Below, in pieces: positions 41,940 through 53,273 of a stretch of DNA of 64,000 bases. Positions within the stretch are counted from its first letter, which is position 1. Each line of letters starts with the position of its first letter. Origin of the DNA: Phytophthora colocasiae (lineage: Eukaryota; Oomycota; Peronosporomycetes; Peronosporales; Peronosporaceae). A model generated the notes under the pieces. The model worked only from the letters and a program-made list of their open reading frames with translations, was not told where the DNA came from and did no database searches. The stretch covers positions 620,001-684,000 of the forward strand of contig JAGKQI010000085.1 in the NCBI GenBank assembly GCA_018806915.1. Direction: 5' to 3'. A program made the translations under genes and the position numbers.

Positions 41940-42543
41940 ACATGTCGGTGAATATGAGTGGTTCTGGCATACGACAGCAATGCTAAGGATGTAGTTATGC
42001 TGTTGGAAGCCAGGTGCGTCACGCCGCGTAATTGACTTCATCAGTACAGTTATGGTTATCCAAAGCGAGCGCCTCCACCTTCGCCAAGCTGTTTGCGTGC
42101 GATGGAGAATTCGATGAAGAATTCACTCTTAGCGGTTGTCAGAGTTGACCAAGGCAGTGAAGATACAGCACGTAATGTTTTGCATCAATATGCTCTGATA
42201 TAAGAAGAACTGAGGGGGCACCGTGCGTTGCCGTAGAACTTGCGGTTGATACCATGCACATAGTTCTTATTCGAAGGAGGGTGAAGCTCATGTCCAATCG
42301 TATCATCCGGTTAATGATGCACTCTCGACGGCATCGCTCGCTGGGACCGTGCCACTGCACTTAATGATAGTCAGACGGTGGGTTGGGTTATCGTTTCTGT
42401 TGTCATACTACAACGTGCCATTAGCTCTTTATGGTAGTCGGACGGTAAGCTCACGTTTGTGTTGTCGTTTTCAAAGTATTATCACCAATGATTTGATGTC
42501 TGCACTGCTTCAGTTACTCTCGCTCAAGACATAGAGCGTTTCC

Positions 42544-45500
42544 ATGCCTTTGACGGCCGACGAAAGGCGGGAGCGGAATCGGTTGTCAGCTCGACGCCGA
42601 CGTGGTCGAGAGACGCCGGCTGCAAGTGATGATAGGCGTCGTCGTGATCGGGAGAGTCATCATCGCCGTCGAGTAGCGTCTGCGGCAGGAACGGAGCGCG
42701 CGGTGAATACTACACTTCCAACTTCATCTACACCGGCATGTGGTCAGACAAGTCAGTCAGTCATTGGACGGTGCTTTGAGAACCCATTGATGAAGATGAG
42801 TACAAACAAGCCGGCAAGAATCTCCAAGGGTCAGTACAACAGGTGGATTTTCGAGACGACATCCGTGAGTGAGATAAACACGCGCAAGGGTGAACTTGAG
42901 GCAGAGTGGAAATCCCATTGTGCCTGGGGCGACATCGAAATTCCAAGGTTGTATCCCGTGTCGGTTGAGGCGAAGAGCAATGTACTGCAGCGTCTGCGGT
43001 TAGCGCTTGGCGCACATGGACTCGATGAGACCGTGTGTGCGGTTTGTGACCGTAATGTGCTGTGGAAATCAATTCATCTCGTGGACGTTACCGATCGTGA
43101 CCGCATTGACAACATGCGCTCGCTACTCGTAAGCGATGGTGAAGGCTTGCCACTGGAACTTATAGTCGAGTATGACTGCTCTGAGCTGCACTCGTGTCTG
43201 AGCGGCATGTTATTGTCAAGAAGGGGGATACATGAGGATGGGTACGTGCAAGTCTGTGAAGAGTGCAACAACAGCTTGTTGAAGCAAACGGTGCCGAAGT
43301 TTGCGATCAAGAATGGATTTGCAATTGGGACGCTGCCGATACGATTCATGGACGTCACGTTGCCCGAACGATTGATTACTCAGTCCGTGTCAGTCGTCTG
43401 TGTGACCCGTGTTATGCGCGGCGGTGCACACCGCGCGATACGATCACACTGCCTAGCGTTTGACGCTTCGCCAGGGCCGGCCGCGACGCTGCTACCGATT
43501 TCTCTTGGTTCTATGGGGACATATCGTGTTATGCTTGCTGGGCCATTTACCACCGAATAGCAAGCGCGCGTACGTGAAATGCACCGCGTGCGTCGCGAAG
43601 TCGTCGATGATTTGCTTGCGTTCTACAAGCTTCACAACCCGCTGTACGCATCCATTTCCGTTGGGAACAGCTCTGATTTCACGGCCGATGCGATTGCTCA
43701 GAATTTGATATTTGAGGCTATTGATGCCGTCACCGAAGTTGATGACATTGACGCGGAGCAGGATCGCGTCGGCGGTGTAACCGATGCCGATACTTCCACT
43801 GCAGAGACCAACGTAGTCGAACATCGAGTCGTCTTTGTGGCAGACGACCGCGAAGTCGCTACTCAGGACCTACCTGCGGTGGCCGGACACGAAACACAGG
43901 CATCTCCCGAACCGCACTTCTTAGTGCGCCATTCGACTCACTTCGCGGAAAAGAACAATGTGCTGTTCGCACGGATGTGGCCGCATCTCTTCCCATACGG
44001 AAGAGGCCATCCAGGGGACAAGCGCCACGTTCCGGTGTCCCTGGAAGCGTGCGTCCGGTATTACAGCATGCTGAGTTCACGTAAGTTTGCAGAAGATGAG
44101 CTGTTCGTCCTTGCAAGCTTCGACTACTTGTCAGTGCAGAAGATGTACACTCAAGTAGGGATCAAGTGCCAGCGGAATCCTGAGCTTTTTGAGTCGTACA
44201 GCAATATTTCGGAGGAGGCGCTGGTACAAGCACTGAAGGAGAAAGAGCTTCAACGCCAAGGTCGCACCACATCGGCAAGAAGTAGCGACTCGAACGCGAC
44301 CGCCTTTCTCCGAACGGTTGAACTAAGCGGCAGCTCGATGTGGGGGAGCGACGGCGAGCGGGCACAATGTCGACGCCGGGCGTTCGCGTATCAAACGTGG
44401 GCAACCAGCTCTCTTTGTGACTCTTACACCCAATGTAGCGGACTTGTGGTATCACCTCCGTTGATACGCTGTTTGATGCCCCGTTGTCTGCACCACCAGA
44501 ACGGTCGACTCTCCATAGTGCCGCCATGCGCAATGACATGGCGTCTGCTAGACTCTTCGTACGAAACATTGACGCCTTCATTGAGCACGTGCTTGGTGTG
44601 CCCCCGAAGCACATGAAAGCCAAGCCATTCGATGGGCTGTTTGGACCGGTGCGAGCCTACTTTGGCATGGTCGAAACCCAAGGCGGTGGAACGCTTCACG
44701 CGCACTTCTTGGTATGGCTGGAAAACGCGCCACCAAACAGTGAAGCATTTGACCGAGCGGTAACATTACACGGCGACCACTACTATCGTGATATTGAGGC
44801 GTTCACTGACAGCGTTGTGGCAACGTCGATGCCGTTGAAAGTTGCAGATTCGTCGTGTGTCTTCTGTGGGCACTCATACGCTGATCTGCAGCAGCTCCAA
44901 ATACCCTCCGTAGCATATGAGGATCCTAATAGGCAGAGCGATCGAGTTCGTGGCGAGCCGCAGCTCGTTCAGTGCGCTGGATGCGGCACAGAATTGAGCT
45001 CGCAACACGTTATCCGACGCGTCTTTCTCGACAACCGACCGGCGTTGTGGCCGGCACTGATGCGACCGTACTCCTCGGACGAATTGAAATCAGCTGTGCA
45101 GTTAGAGACGCACTGTCGGGGCGGAACCACAGCAGCGAAGGCGGCCATTTATTACCGCGATCTACACTTATTCAAAGAGGCAGATCCAAGCAGTAGTGAC
45201 GTCTATGGCGAGTATCTGCAGGACCTGAACCGATCTCCGTGTCGACAAGAGCGACGAGAAGATGACGCATTTCGCAATGATGGTGTCACTCGAGCATTGG
45301 TAATGATGCCTCCGTCAGTTGACGATAAACGGTTTGCACCACGCATTGTTGCGTTCGTGGTGTCAATGCTCGTCTTCATGTTCAATCTTTATTGGTGGTC
45401 ACATGCTGGAAGCTGCTTCAGAAGGAGCCGTGCATCGTTGCCCGGTCGTTGTCGCTACGGTTTTCCACGGGATCGAGCTCCGCATACGTCGTGCTCAAGC

Positions 45501-48500
45501 GACGGCGTCACTCTCATGAGGCGAGCACCATTTGAGTTCATCAACGGCTTCAATCGCGAGATGATGTTGGCATTTAAGTGCAACCACGACATCCAGGTCA
45601 TGATCGGCGGACTGGGTGCTTTGCTGCGAATCTACTATGCCACAAAGTACGTAACCAAGATGCAGGAACATGTCGACTCAATTACAGCCGTTGCCCTTGC
45701 TGCATTCCAGCGTCGCCAGTTGCGAGAAGCGCGCGATGAAGAAGCGACGCCGTCGAACCACGCTGCAATTGGGCGCAAGCGCGTAGCATGTGTATTATAC
45801 GCGATCACGAACCGTCGTGAGATCGCTGGACCTCTTGCTGCCTTGTACTTGCTCCGAGGATCATGCGCATTCATGAGCACGCCGTGTGCCACGCTTCCAC
45901 TACGAGCGGTGCTAGGCGAACTTGTTGATCGCTCGTCAGAAATGTGCGACCTTGTCCAGTTACGAGAGCACGGTGGATCTGGTGTCAGATTTCGAGCGGC
46001 ATCGTTTCTAGACGACTATTTGTTTCGGCCGTCGACCTTAGACCCACTCAGCCTATACGAGTTCGTGGCAAAGCATTTCCGTCGGAAGCGATCTGAGGCA
46101 TCTGCAGAGCGCCCGCTTTTTCAACCAGATCACCCTCTCTTCGACTCACACTGTGTTGGCACGCAAATCAATGAAGTTGTTCCTGTAGTCGTCGGAATGC
46201 GCATGCCCTTCGTAGACTCCGAAACTCCCTACGAGTACATCGTGAAGCGAAGCAAGTGCGCACTTGTGCTGTTTAAGCCGTTCCACACCACTGCAGACCT
46301 TGTGGCGGGTGACCTGGCAAACGACGATACTTGGATCGAGGCTTACTCGCTGTGGGAACCCACGCGTTCGGGTTTCATACATGAGATGATGGCTAATATG
46401 GACGACTACCACCGCGCAGCAAGGCAAGCAGAAGAGTGTCGTGGTGATCCAGGCGACGGTGCCGAAGTACATGACGGTTCTGGTAGTGATGTCGACGATA
46501 TCACCGGGACACACGAAGACGTGGATAACGCACTTGATCACGCGGTGGTCTGCGAGACGGCGAATCCTAAAGCTGCTGGAGCCGACGCTTTATACCTTCA
46601 TCTCTTCAACGACTGGGACGATGGCAGCACCGACCGAAATGAGGATTCATCTTCCATTGACCCGAGTTTGCCAGTTTTCCCGAACGCAGGGCCGAGCATC
46701 GGGTTTCAGCACTTACTCGGGGCTGTGGCACACACCACGGCTGGAACTGCCCCATACATGCATAGCAACAGCTCGCTGCCAGAGTTTTCGATCGATGAGC
46801 TCCAGAGATTCGTCAGCGACACGTCGAACAACGAGACCGAATCGCAGCGATCGGATAATTTTCGCAAGGAACGGCCTACAGAGGTTATTGAGCTCCTAAG
46901 GAGCGCGCTCAAGGATGGCACTCAGTGGACACCACCAGCGCAGTCTTCCTCGAGCCCATCGCCACTGCGGGCATACTCGTCAATTGCCGAGGTCTCCCAA
47001 GCGTTCACGCTAAATCATCGGCAACACGTCGCATTCACTCGCATTGCAACGTCGCTTCTCCAGCGTTACCTCCATCAAGAGCTTGGTGGCATCAAAGTTA
47101 ACGATGGAACTGGTCGTGGCTCCCAAGGTAATGATCGTGTTCGCGCTGAACAACTGCTCATGTACCTTGGTGGTGCTGGTGGCACCGGTAAGAGTCGCGT
47201 AATCGACGCCATCCATGCATTCAGCGCATGTTGGCATCGCGATGATGCCGTCGAGAAGACTGCCCTGACAGGCAAAGCCGCGACGCTGATTGATGCGGCT
47301 GAAGCACGCGGTCCGAAACAAGCACTTCATGCCACTTGACCTCCTCGTCATCGACGAGGTCTCCATGATGTCCAAAGCTGAGTGGTTAAAGCTCGACAAG
47401 GCGCTTCGGCAGTACATGCAGCTTCCGACCGTGCCATTCGGCGGTGTGCACATGGTGCTTGTTGGAGACTTTTTGCAAATGCCACCAGTCAAAGCGGATC
47501 CAATCTTCGTGGACCCCGCCGAAAAACGAAAGCCAACAACGGTCGATGTGGAAGGATTCAATCTCTGGCGGCAGATCAACACTGTCATCATGCTAGACAA
47601 ATCAGTGCGCTTCAAAAACGACCCAGAGTGGGGAGCTGGCTGTAGTCTCGCTCGGCTCGGCCAGTGGACACCCGAGTTCATCGACCTCGTCAATAGCAGG
47701 GTTCTCAAGTCTCCTCACCATTTCCAGCAGCAACAGCACGATCAGTCATCGCAATTGGATCTCCGAGACGAAATCACACCCGAAGCGGTCTTTGTTACGC
47801 CGGAGAATTCCACCCGATTGGCCATCAACAATGCCTTCGTAACCGAGACTGCGTCCATGCTACCCAGCACGTTTCCTGTGCGGATTGTCGCTAACTTCAA
47901 GGGTGCTCTGAATGGCCTTAGCCAGAGCGATCTCCGCTATGTAATGGGCCTCTCGGACAATCGATTTGGGCGCATGGCGCCGTATCTTGACCTTATTGAG
48001 GGTATGCCCGTTCAAGTTACTCAAAACGTTGCCACAACAAAAGGAATCGCCAATGGCACACTTGGGACGCTCGAGTCTGTGCACTTTCCTGACGGTACCA
48101 GCTTCCGCCTAGTGCAGGACGGTGCGACCAACACCGTTGTACAACTGCCGAGTAAAGCCCCAAACTACGCCATGCTCCGCATACCACGTCCTCGCTCCTC
48201 TGCCATTCGACCCGGTGTCAATCCAGACCTCTTCCCAGTGTTCTACACCACCGAAGCTTACCGGAAGGTGACCATCCAGCTACCGAGAGCTCCAGACGGC
48301 AGCCCGCGCGCAATCACGGTCAAGCCCCAGCAGTTGCCATTTGTGTGTGCAGTGGGTTCGACCGTGTACAAAGTACAAGGCGAGACTCTCAACTCGATGG
48401 TTGTCATGGATTGGCGCTCCAAGCACCACATCGTTAACAAGCCCCAGCAGACGTATCTGCTTGTGTCCCGCGTCACATCACGTCTTGCATTCATTGCGTT

Positions 48501-48516
48501 TACATCCACTTACTAA
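42544..48516 (+). pseudogene. Helitron RepHel transposase, unit 1 (four lesions)
   Basis: The N-terminus is MPLTADERRERNRLSARRRR, followed by a Cys zinc site (CAVCDRNVLW...CEECNNSLLK). The helitron-like domain follows with LFARMWPHLFPYGRGHPGD. The HUH motif His-Ala-His (44,696-44,704) is in 'GGGTLHAHFLVWLE', and the Tyr motif is YYATKYVTKMQEHVD. The Pif1-like helicase has Walker A GGAGGTGKS (about 47,170-47,196), Walker B LLVIDEVSMM, 'GDFLQMPPV' and a last motif ending YLLVSRVTS. Against unit 2, four lesions are seen: TAG at 43,558, a 5-base deletion near 44,386 with a ~22-base one near 44,440, and a ~26-base deletion near 47,300. Rolling-circle transposition therefore needs another copy. Confidence 0.85.
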
Positions 48517-49982
48517 TGAGCTTGCAGCATGGTCTAAACCACCTCCAAGTGCACTCCATGAAGAAGTACGGCTAAACCAATTGAGCGACGCCAATCTGGC
48601 GGCGTTCCATTCATCGATGGTCGCTGATGCGGCTGCCACCACTATCACCACATAACCTCCCTTGGCTAAAGTCAATCCAGTTTGTGTCCGCCGTCGCAGC
48701 TGTGAGCAGTGTATAACGGAGTAGTTAATATCAAATTCAAATGAGAATGTTTACTGCCATCATGAGTCGTAATACGGACCTGAATGCGCCTTGTACCAGG
48801 TGATTCGGTTCCCCGATCTCAAGCGAGAATATCCGACGTCATTTCGTCTCTCAGCGAGTTCACGGATGAAAGCCCCCTTTCCGAGATCCAGTTAAAGCAA
48901 CACGGCGCTGATATCAAAGTTAACGGAGAATAAAGCCACACTAGTACTCAATGAGCTGCTCATGTCGTCATCACCATCGAATCAGGCTCCGCTATCGAGA
49001 ACATTGTATTCGTCCTAGTCCAGTATTTAGTTGTAATGAATGCCCCTCATCTCCAAAGGACGCGACAGCGTAGACGGCACGTCATGACCAGCGCTCTCTT
49101 CTCATTTGATCAGCCTTTGGATGCGTCTTGAAAGTCAAGCTTCACCCAATCCACGTTTGCGTCGTACTTCTCCTTCTCATTTATACCATTCAGCATCTCT
49201 CCAAGAACGACTCAAACCACTCGCCGTGGCGTCATTGCTACCGCAGTATCAAGTAAAGCGTCGACATGTCGTCGTTTCTCAACGACCAAGGGCGTGGTAA
49301 TCGACAATGAACCACAACTTTGAGAGATTGATGACAGATGCAGTGACCTTGCTCTCGTTCCTTTGTGCTTTGTAAGGCCTACTGCTGCTGCCACGTCGAG
49401 TAAATTCACCCATGTCCAGAGTTCTACAGGCAAACCTGCTCGAAATTCACACGCGCCATGAACGACAGCAATCGTAAGCAGAAATTCGGTTGGTAAGCCT
49501 CGACGGCTCGCCCATGACGATCACACTGACCTGTCCAGCGAGGTCCACACCTCAGGTACTCCATTCGTTTCATCAGCTCCACCATCCTGCCCAGCATGTC
49601 CAGCACATTGTCCACCTAGTCGAACTTCTTTTCTACTAGAACCGCCGTAGGAACGCGCTATATGTGAGCATGTTGCGGAACGTCGACGCCTCTCAGCTCA
49701 CGTCCATCTGCTGGAGTAGCTCGTGAAGCGACGGATGACCAGATCGTTTAATTCGTAGCTTTTGTCTTCATGACTTGTGGCCGGCGACTACGCCCATGGA
49801 CATCACCTTGCCGGCGCCCTACCGGCAGCGATGAAAACGCTCTGCGAGTGGCAAAGGTGTGGACCACACTTAAGTTACTGCCCACAACGTTGAAGGTGCT
49901 CAGAAGTTGCACTATGTTGCAATAACGATGTCGCACGAAGGTTGAGTGATGACAGACACGGCCCCTGTGCACCCCCCTATGA
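48517..49982. other. Helitron unit 1 3' flank, no gene recognised
   Basis: About 1.47 kb after the helicase. Only short frames are found, for example a minus-strand MDNVLDMLGRMVELMKRME stretch at 49,424-49,615 that I cannot assign. The Helitron 3' end must be here or just beyond, but no CTRR with preceding hairpin stands out. Confidence 0.4.
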
Positions 49983-50067
49983 TAGTTCTCATATAATTTG
50001 AACTACAAATACTGTAGTCTCATATAATTCGAACTACAAATAGTTCTCATATAATTCGAACTACAAA
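49983..50067 (+). repeat. Three tandem 26-27 bp units, with an inverted partner downstream
   Basis: Units tagttctcatataatttgaa...ctacaaa are at 49,983-50,009, 50,015-50,040 and 50,041-50,067, with a 5 bp spacer after the first. The last 15 bases (50,054-50,068, attcgaactacaaac) are the exact reverse complement of 50,107-50,121, inside the start of Helitron unit 2. They could form a hairpin with a 38-base loop. Confidence 0.9.
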
Positions 50068-50335
50068 CAATGACGCGTGTATTGCGTACCGGACCAAAGG
50101 CTCCGGGTTTGTAGTTCGAATCTAAGGGGGGAGGGGATGAATGATTTGCACGATAGAATATTATGGATGATTGGTAGGGCAGTTGAAGGTGGTTTCCACT
50201 AAGGAAGTAATTATATGTAAGCTGAATGATCGGTTATGTGGAACTGCTTTCTGCCTGAATAGTGAGAGGATGAAAAAGTGTTGCGTGTTGTGGGGCTGAA
50301 TGCAGTCAAATGCGATAATGATTGAGTCATGGTGG

Positions 50336-51092
50336 CTAAATTGCCTTGATCAGGTTTAGCTTGGTGTCAAGCTGACAGCAGTCGCGATAGACACGCATCT
50401 TCGTCGGTGCAAAGGAGATGATCGTTCCTGGTCGTGGAGCATCGGATTGTCGGCGTTAGTGTCGTAGATCGACACAGTAAGAAGGAACTTGTTGGTCTCG
50501 AACGGATCGTCCTGCTGCGCGTCTTGAAAGACCTGCAACACAGGGGAAGACAAATGGTGAGAGCATACGTATCAGCTGAGATTGAAGAATTGCAACAAAA
50601 TTACAGCTATTTGTTCGTTCAGCGGCTCGGTTGCTCGCTGTTCACCAAGATAGATGCGGAGATAGCGCGTAGTGCTATTGACTTGATCATTCCGCATCCA
50701 CAGGACGCGGCCCTGCACTCGGACAGAAGCCCGAGTTTCTGCATCGTCCATATTATTGGTGGTGATAAATTCTCGTAATTCTTGGTAAGAGTTATGTGTT
50801 AGAAATCATAGACAAAAAAAAGAATCAAAACAGAACCTTCGATAGTGTCGAAGACTCGACGCTTGTGTAGCTCCATCGCCTTTTTTAACTTCTTGATTGG
50901 CGAGACGTACTAACTGAGCGACGACTTGCTGGCTGCGCGCTCGTGCTTGGCCACTGAGCGCGATGGCGACGGCGGGGATGGTTTACGTTACGTAGGACTG
51001 TCACGGTTGTAGGCGCTGAAACGGACATTTCGGCAGTGCTTACTGCCGGTTCACCTACTTGGTGCTGCTTGGTTTGCTTCTTCGTAGTAGAG
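50336..51092 (-). pseudogene. OB-fold-like Helitron gene, unit 2 (start lost)
   Basis: This is the homologue of 39,738-40,517. The ATG is lost (TTKKQTKQHQVGEP in place of MPPKKHAKLQQVDEP). The N-terminal exon is frame-broken, but the second exon is better preserved than in unit 1: 'ELREFITTNNMDDAETRAS', VRVQGRVLWMRNDQVNSTTR, 'YLRIYLGEQRATEPLNEQIA'. The last exon has VFQDAQQDDPFETNKFLLTV, then a frameshift in NPMLHD. Comparing the two units recovers the domain order. Confidence 0.6.
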
Positions 51093-51367
51093 AGACTGGA
51101 TGTTGGTTGCGCAGATTTTAGAATGGACTGAGCGGCTATTGTGATGTAGGCTGTGCGAGTGTGCGGTACTTCCGATCCCATCTTTCGTTGTACATCACGG
51201 TCTTCAAGTGTGGCATTTCTACTGCGGCCCCGTCGCGAGCGATAACAAACTCCATCTCCAAGTATGAGGTAGTACGGGACGCGGTGCTCTGCATGTTGTA
51301 GGATCCGAGCTTCAATGAGCGACAAAAGCCATAACGGTGGTGTTACGCTGACAGGCAAAATATATCC

Positions 51368-52461
51368 ATGGGTGAGCTGGTCGATGTTGCGCATGCGTCG
51401 GCCATTGCTGCTGGCGCTGTTGAAGAAGCGTTCCACGGGGTTTGGATCGTCGAAGCGAACGTAGCAGTCGGTGGTAAGTGGCTAGAAGTGCAACAGGTGA
51501 GTGTGAATGGTCTTTACTATGCTGTTGTTTGCACTTAATTTGCTGATCTTCAAGAGCGTGTTGGTGACGATGGCTTCAACCTCAAAGTATGATGTTCAGG
51601 TCTGTGACTGTGAGGTCGACGACCAGACCGGCCTTGGCTGTGGCGACGGTTGTAGCAACCGTGCGGTAAGCATTGATCTGCAGCAGCTACGAGTTACTTA
51701 ATAGTGCTAATGTCATCTTGTCACCAGATGCACTATGAATGTGCAGTCGAAAGTTGCCCTTGTGGATTAATGTGTACAAATCGCCAACTACAAACCGAAA
51801 CATCGGTCGCGACAGCAGTGGTCGACTGCGGTCGGAAGGGTGTCGGCTTAATCGCAATGGAAGTCATTAAAGCTGGTCAGTACGTTGGAGAGTACGTTGG
51901 AGAGGTGGCTTGCAACAATGAAGCCATGGATCGCTATCAGGTAGGGTGCTTGCGAGTCTGCGTTGTCGAACCTAGTAATGCTAACGCTAGGTTATTACTG
52001 TAGTCTTATCGAGGGTCTAAGCATCGCTACATGATGCGGTTGAGCGCGGACAAAGTCCTTGACGCCACCCGTTTTGGTGGCCGAACACGCTTTATAAACC
52101 ACTCAATAACTGTTCATTTGAAAAGTGGAACGTTCGTGGTCTCGAGCGATGCGGTGTCTTCACGATCCGAAAGGTGCGAGCGGGTGAGGAGCTGACAATC
52201 GACTATCAGTTCCAGTACGTTGTTAATGAGGTGCGGTGTGAAGATGGTTTTCTTTCCGTGTACCAGTCACTTTAGGTGTGGTGACATGATTGTGTTCGTG
52301 GCTAGCAGCAAGTCGAGGAGTGCTTCTGCGGCTCTCGCAATTGCAGAGGTGCCATTAGGTGGCGAAAACGCAAGCGACAGCGATCTGGTCAGGGGACGAA
52401 CAAGCGGGTTATCCAGCTTACTATTGACCAGTTTCTTGTAAAGCAGGAGGTGGGCAACTGA
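51368..52461 (+). pseudogene. AWS-SET gene, unit 2 (SET core deleted in part)
   Basis: The exon layout equals unit 1: MGELVDVAHASAIAAGAVEE, AWS 'CDCEVDDQTGLGCGDGCSNR', ECAVESCPCGLMCTNRQLQ and GQYVGEYVGEVACNNEAMDR. Near 52,105 a 7-base deletion removes the Cys-Asp-Pro of the NHxCDPN pocket and shifts the frame. FEKWNVRGLERCGVFTIR, 'ELTIDYQFQY' and the post-SET CFCGSRNCRG follow. It is inactive, but it confirms the exon borders of unit 1 and shows that the SET gene is a shared part of the element family. Confidence 0.75.
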
Positions 52462-52889
52462 CTTCACTACTGCTGTCGCCACCATTGAGCGGGAGCTCGA
52501 CAGGCGAATCTTCTTGTTACGTTGTGGATGCACAGAAGCAACGAAGCTGCTTAGTAAATAACTTTCACCGTTCTTGTATGATACATTGACGATATTATAT
52601 CTTCCATGCCTGAGGCTATAGTTTTACAGATACCAGCATAGCATCCCAAGCGTTGGGAACATGTCAATACGCGTTACGATAGTCCGGCGGTGGACTAACG
52701 TTTGGGTTTTTCATGGTTTCGCACTTGCTTAATTTGAAGTGCTTTGCTACTCAAGTTGAAGTTGTTTGGAATTCAAACGTTGGATGAGCATTTATGTGTA
52801 TTAAGAGGTGTTTGGGGTCGTTGTCGTTGTGCTTACTACACTGTACGAGATTCACACTAGTTCGTCTCGCTTCCGTATCTTTCATACAA

Positions 52890-52980
52890 AGCCACTACGA
52901 CTCTCACTGCTGACAAAAGACGCGAGCGGAATAGGTTGTCTGCACAGCGACGTCGAGCCCGCGAGACACAAGACGTTGAT
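52890..52980 (+). repeat. Extra remnant of the RepHel N-terminus
   Basis: A stray piece encodes KRRERNRLSAQRRRARET, the basic N-terminus of the RepHel proteins at 42,544 and 53,274. A 'ctcaagttgaagt' block occurs before and after it (about 52,752 and 53,101), suggesting a partial tandem duplication of the region ahead of RepHel. Confidence 0.6.
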
Positions 52981-53273
52981 GTTGTGTTGGTGATACCGCG
53001 GTTGAGTACACCAGACAGGGTTGCGTCTCGATAGCTGAGAATGTGTCATGACGATTTATGTCGAACGGTGGACAATTTTGTTTACTGGATGTCATTATTG
53101 CTCAAGTTGAAGTGCTTTGAATGGTCATCGGTGTGCCGACATCGTTAGTGTATAACGGGTTGACGTTGTCGTTGGTTAGTATGTAGTACGTAATGTCACA
53201 CTAGATTGTCTGAGATAGTGTCCGAAAGATTGAATAGTACTATTGACTGTCGTCTAAGTCACGCAGCGTCGGT

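Larger units (their letters stand above)
39493..49982 (+). mobile_element. Helitron unit 1 (OB-like gene, SET gene, RepHel)
   Basis: Homology with the second unit starts at 39,493 (attgtgtaccggaccag...) and 50,081 (attgcgtaccggacca...), and continues with conserved order and spacing through three genes to the helicase end at 48,516. The 3' border is not fixed: I could not recognise a CTRR terminus with its hairpin in 48,517-49,982. The borders given are therefore the homology start and the tandem repeat ahead of unit 2. Confidence 0.65.

Noticed and set aside
50885..51436. 183-residue minus-strand open frame
   Set aside because: It is a frame-shifted reading across the OB-like pseudogene and the start of the SET gene; unit 1 shows the proper frames.
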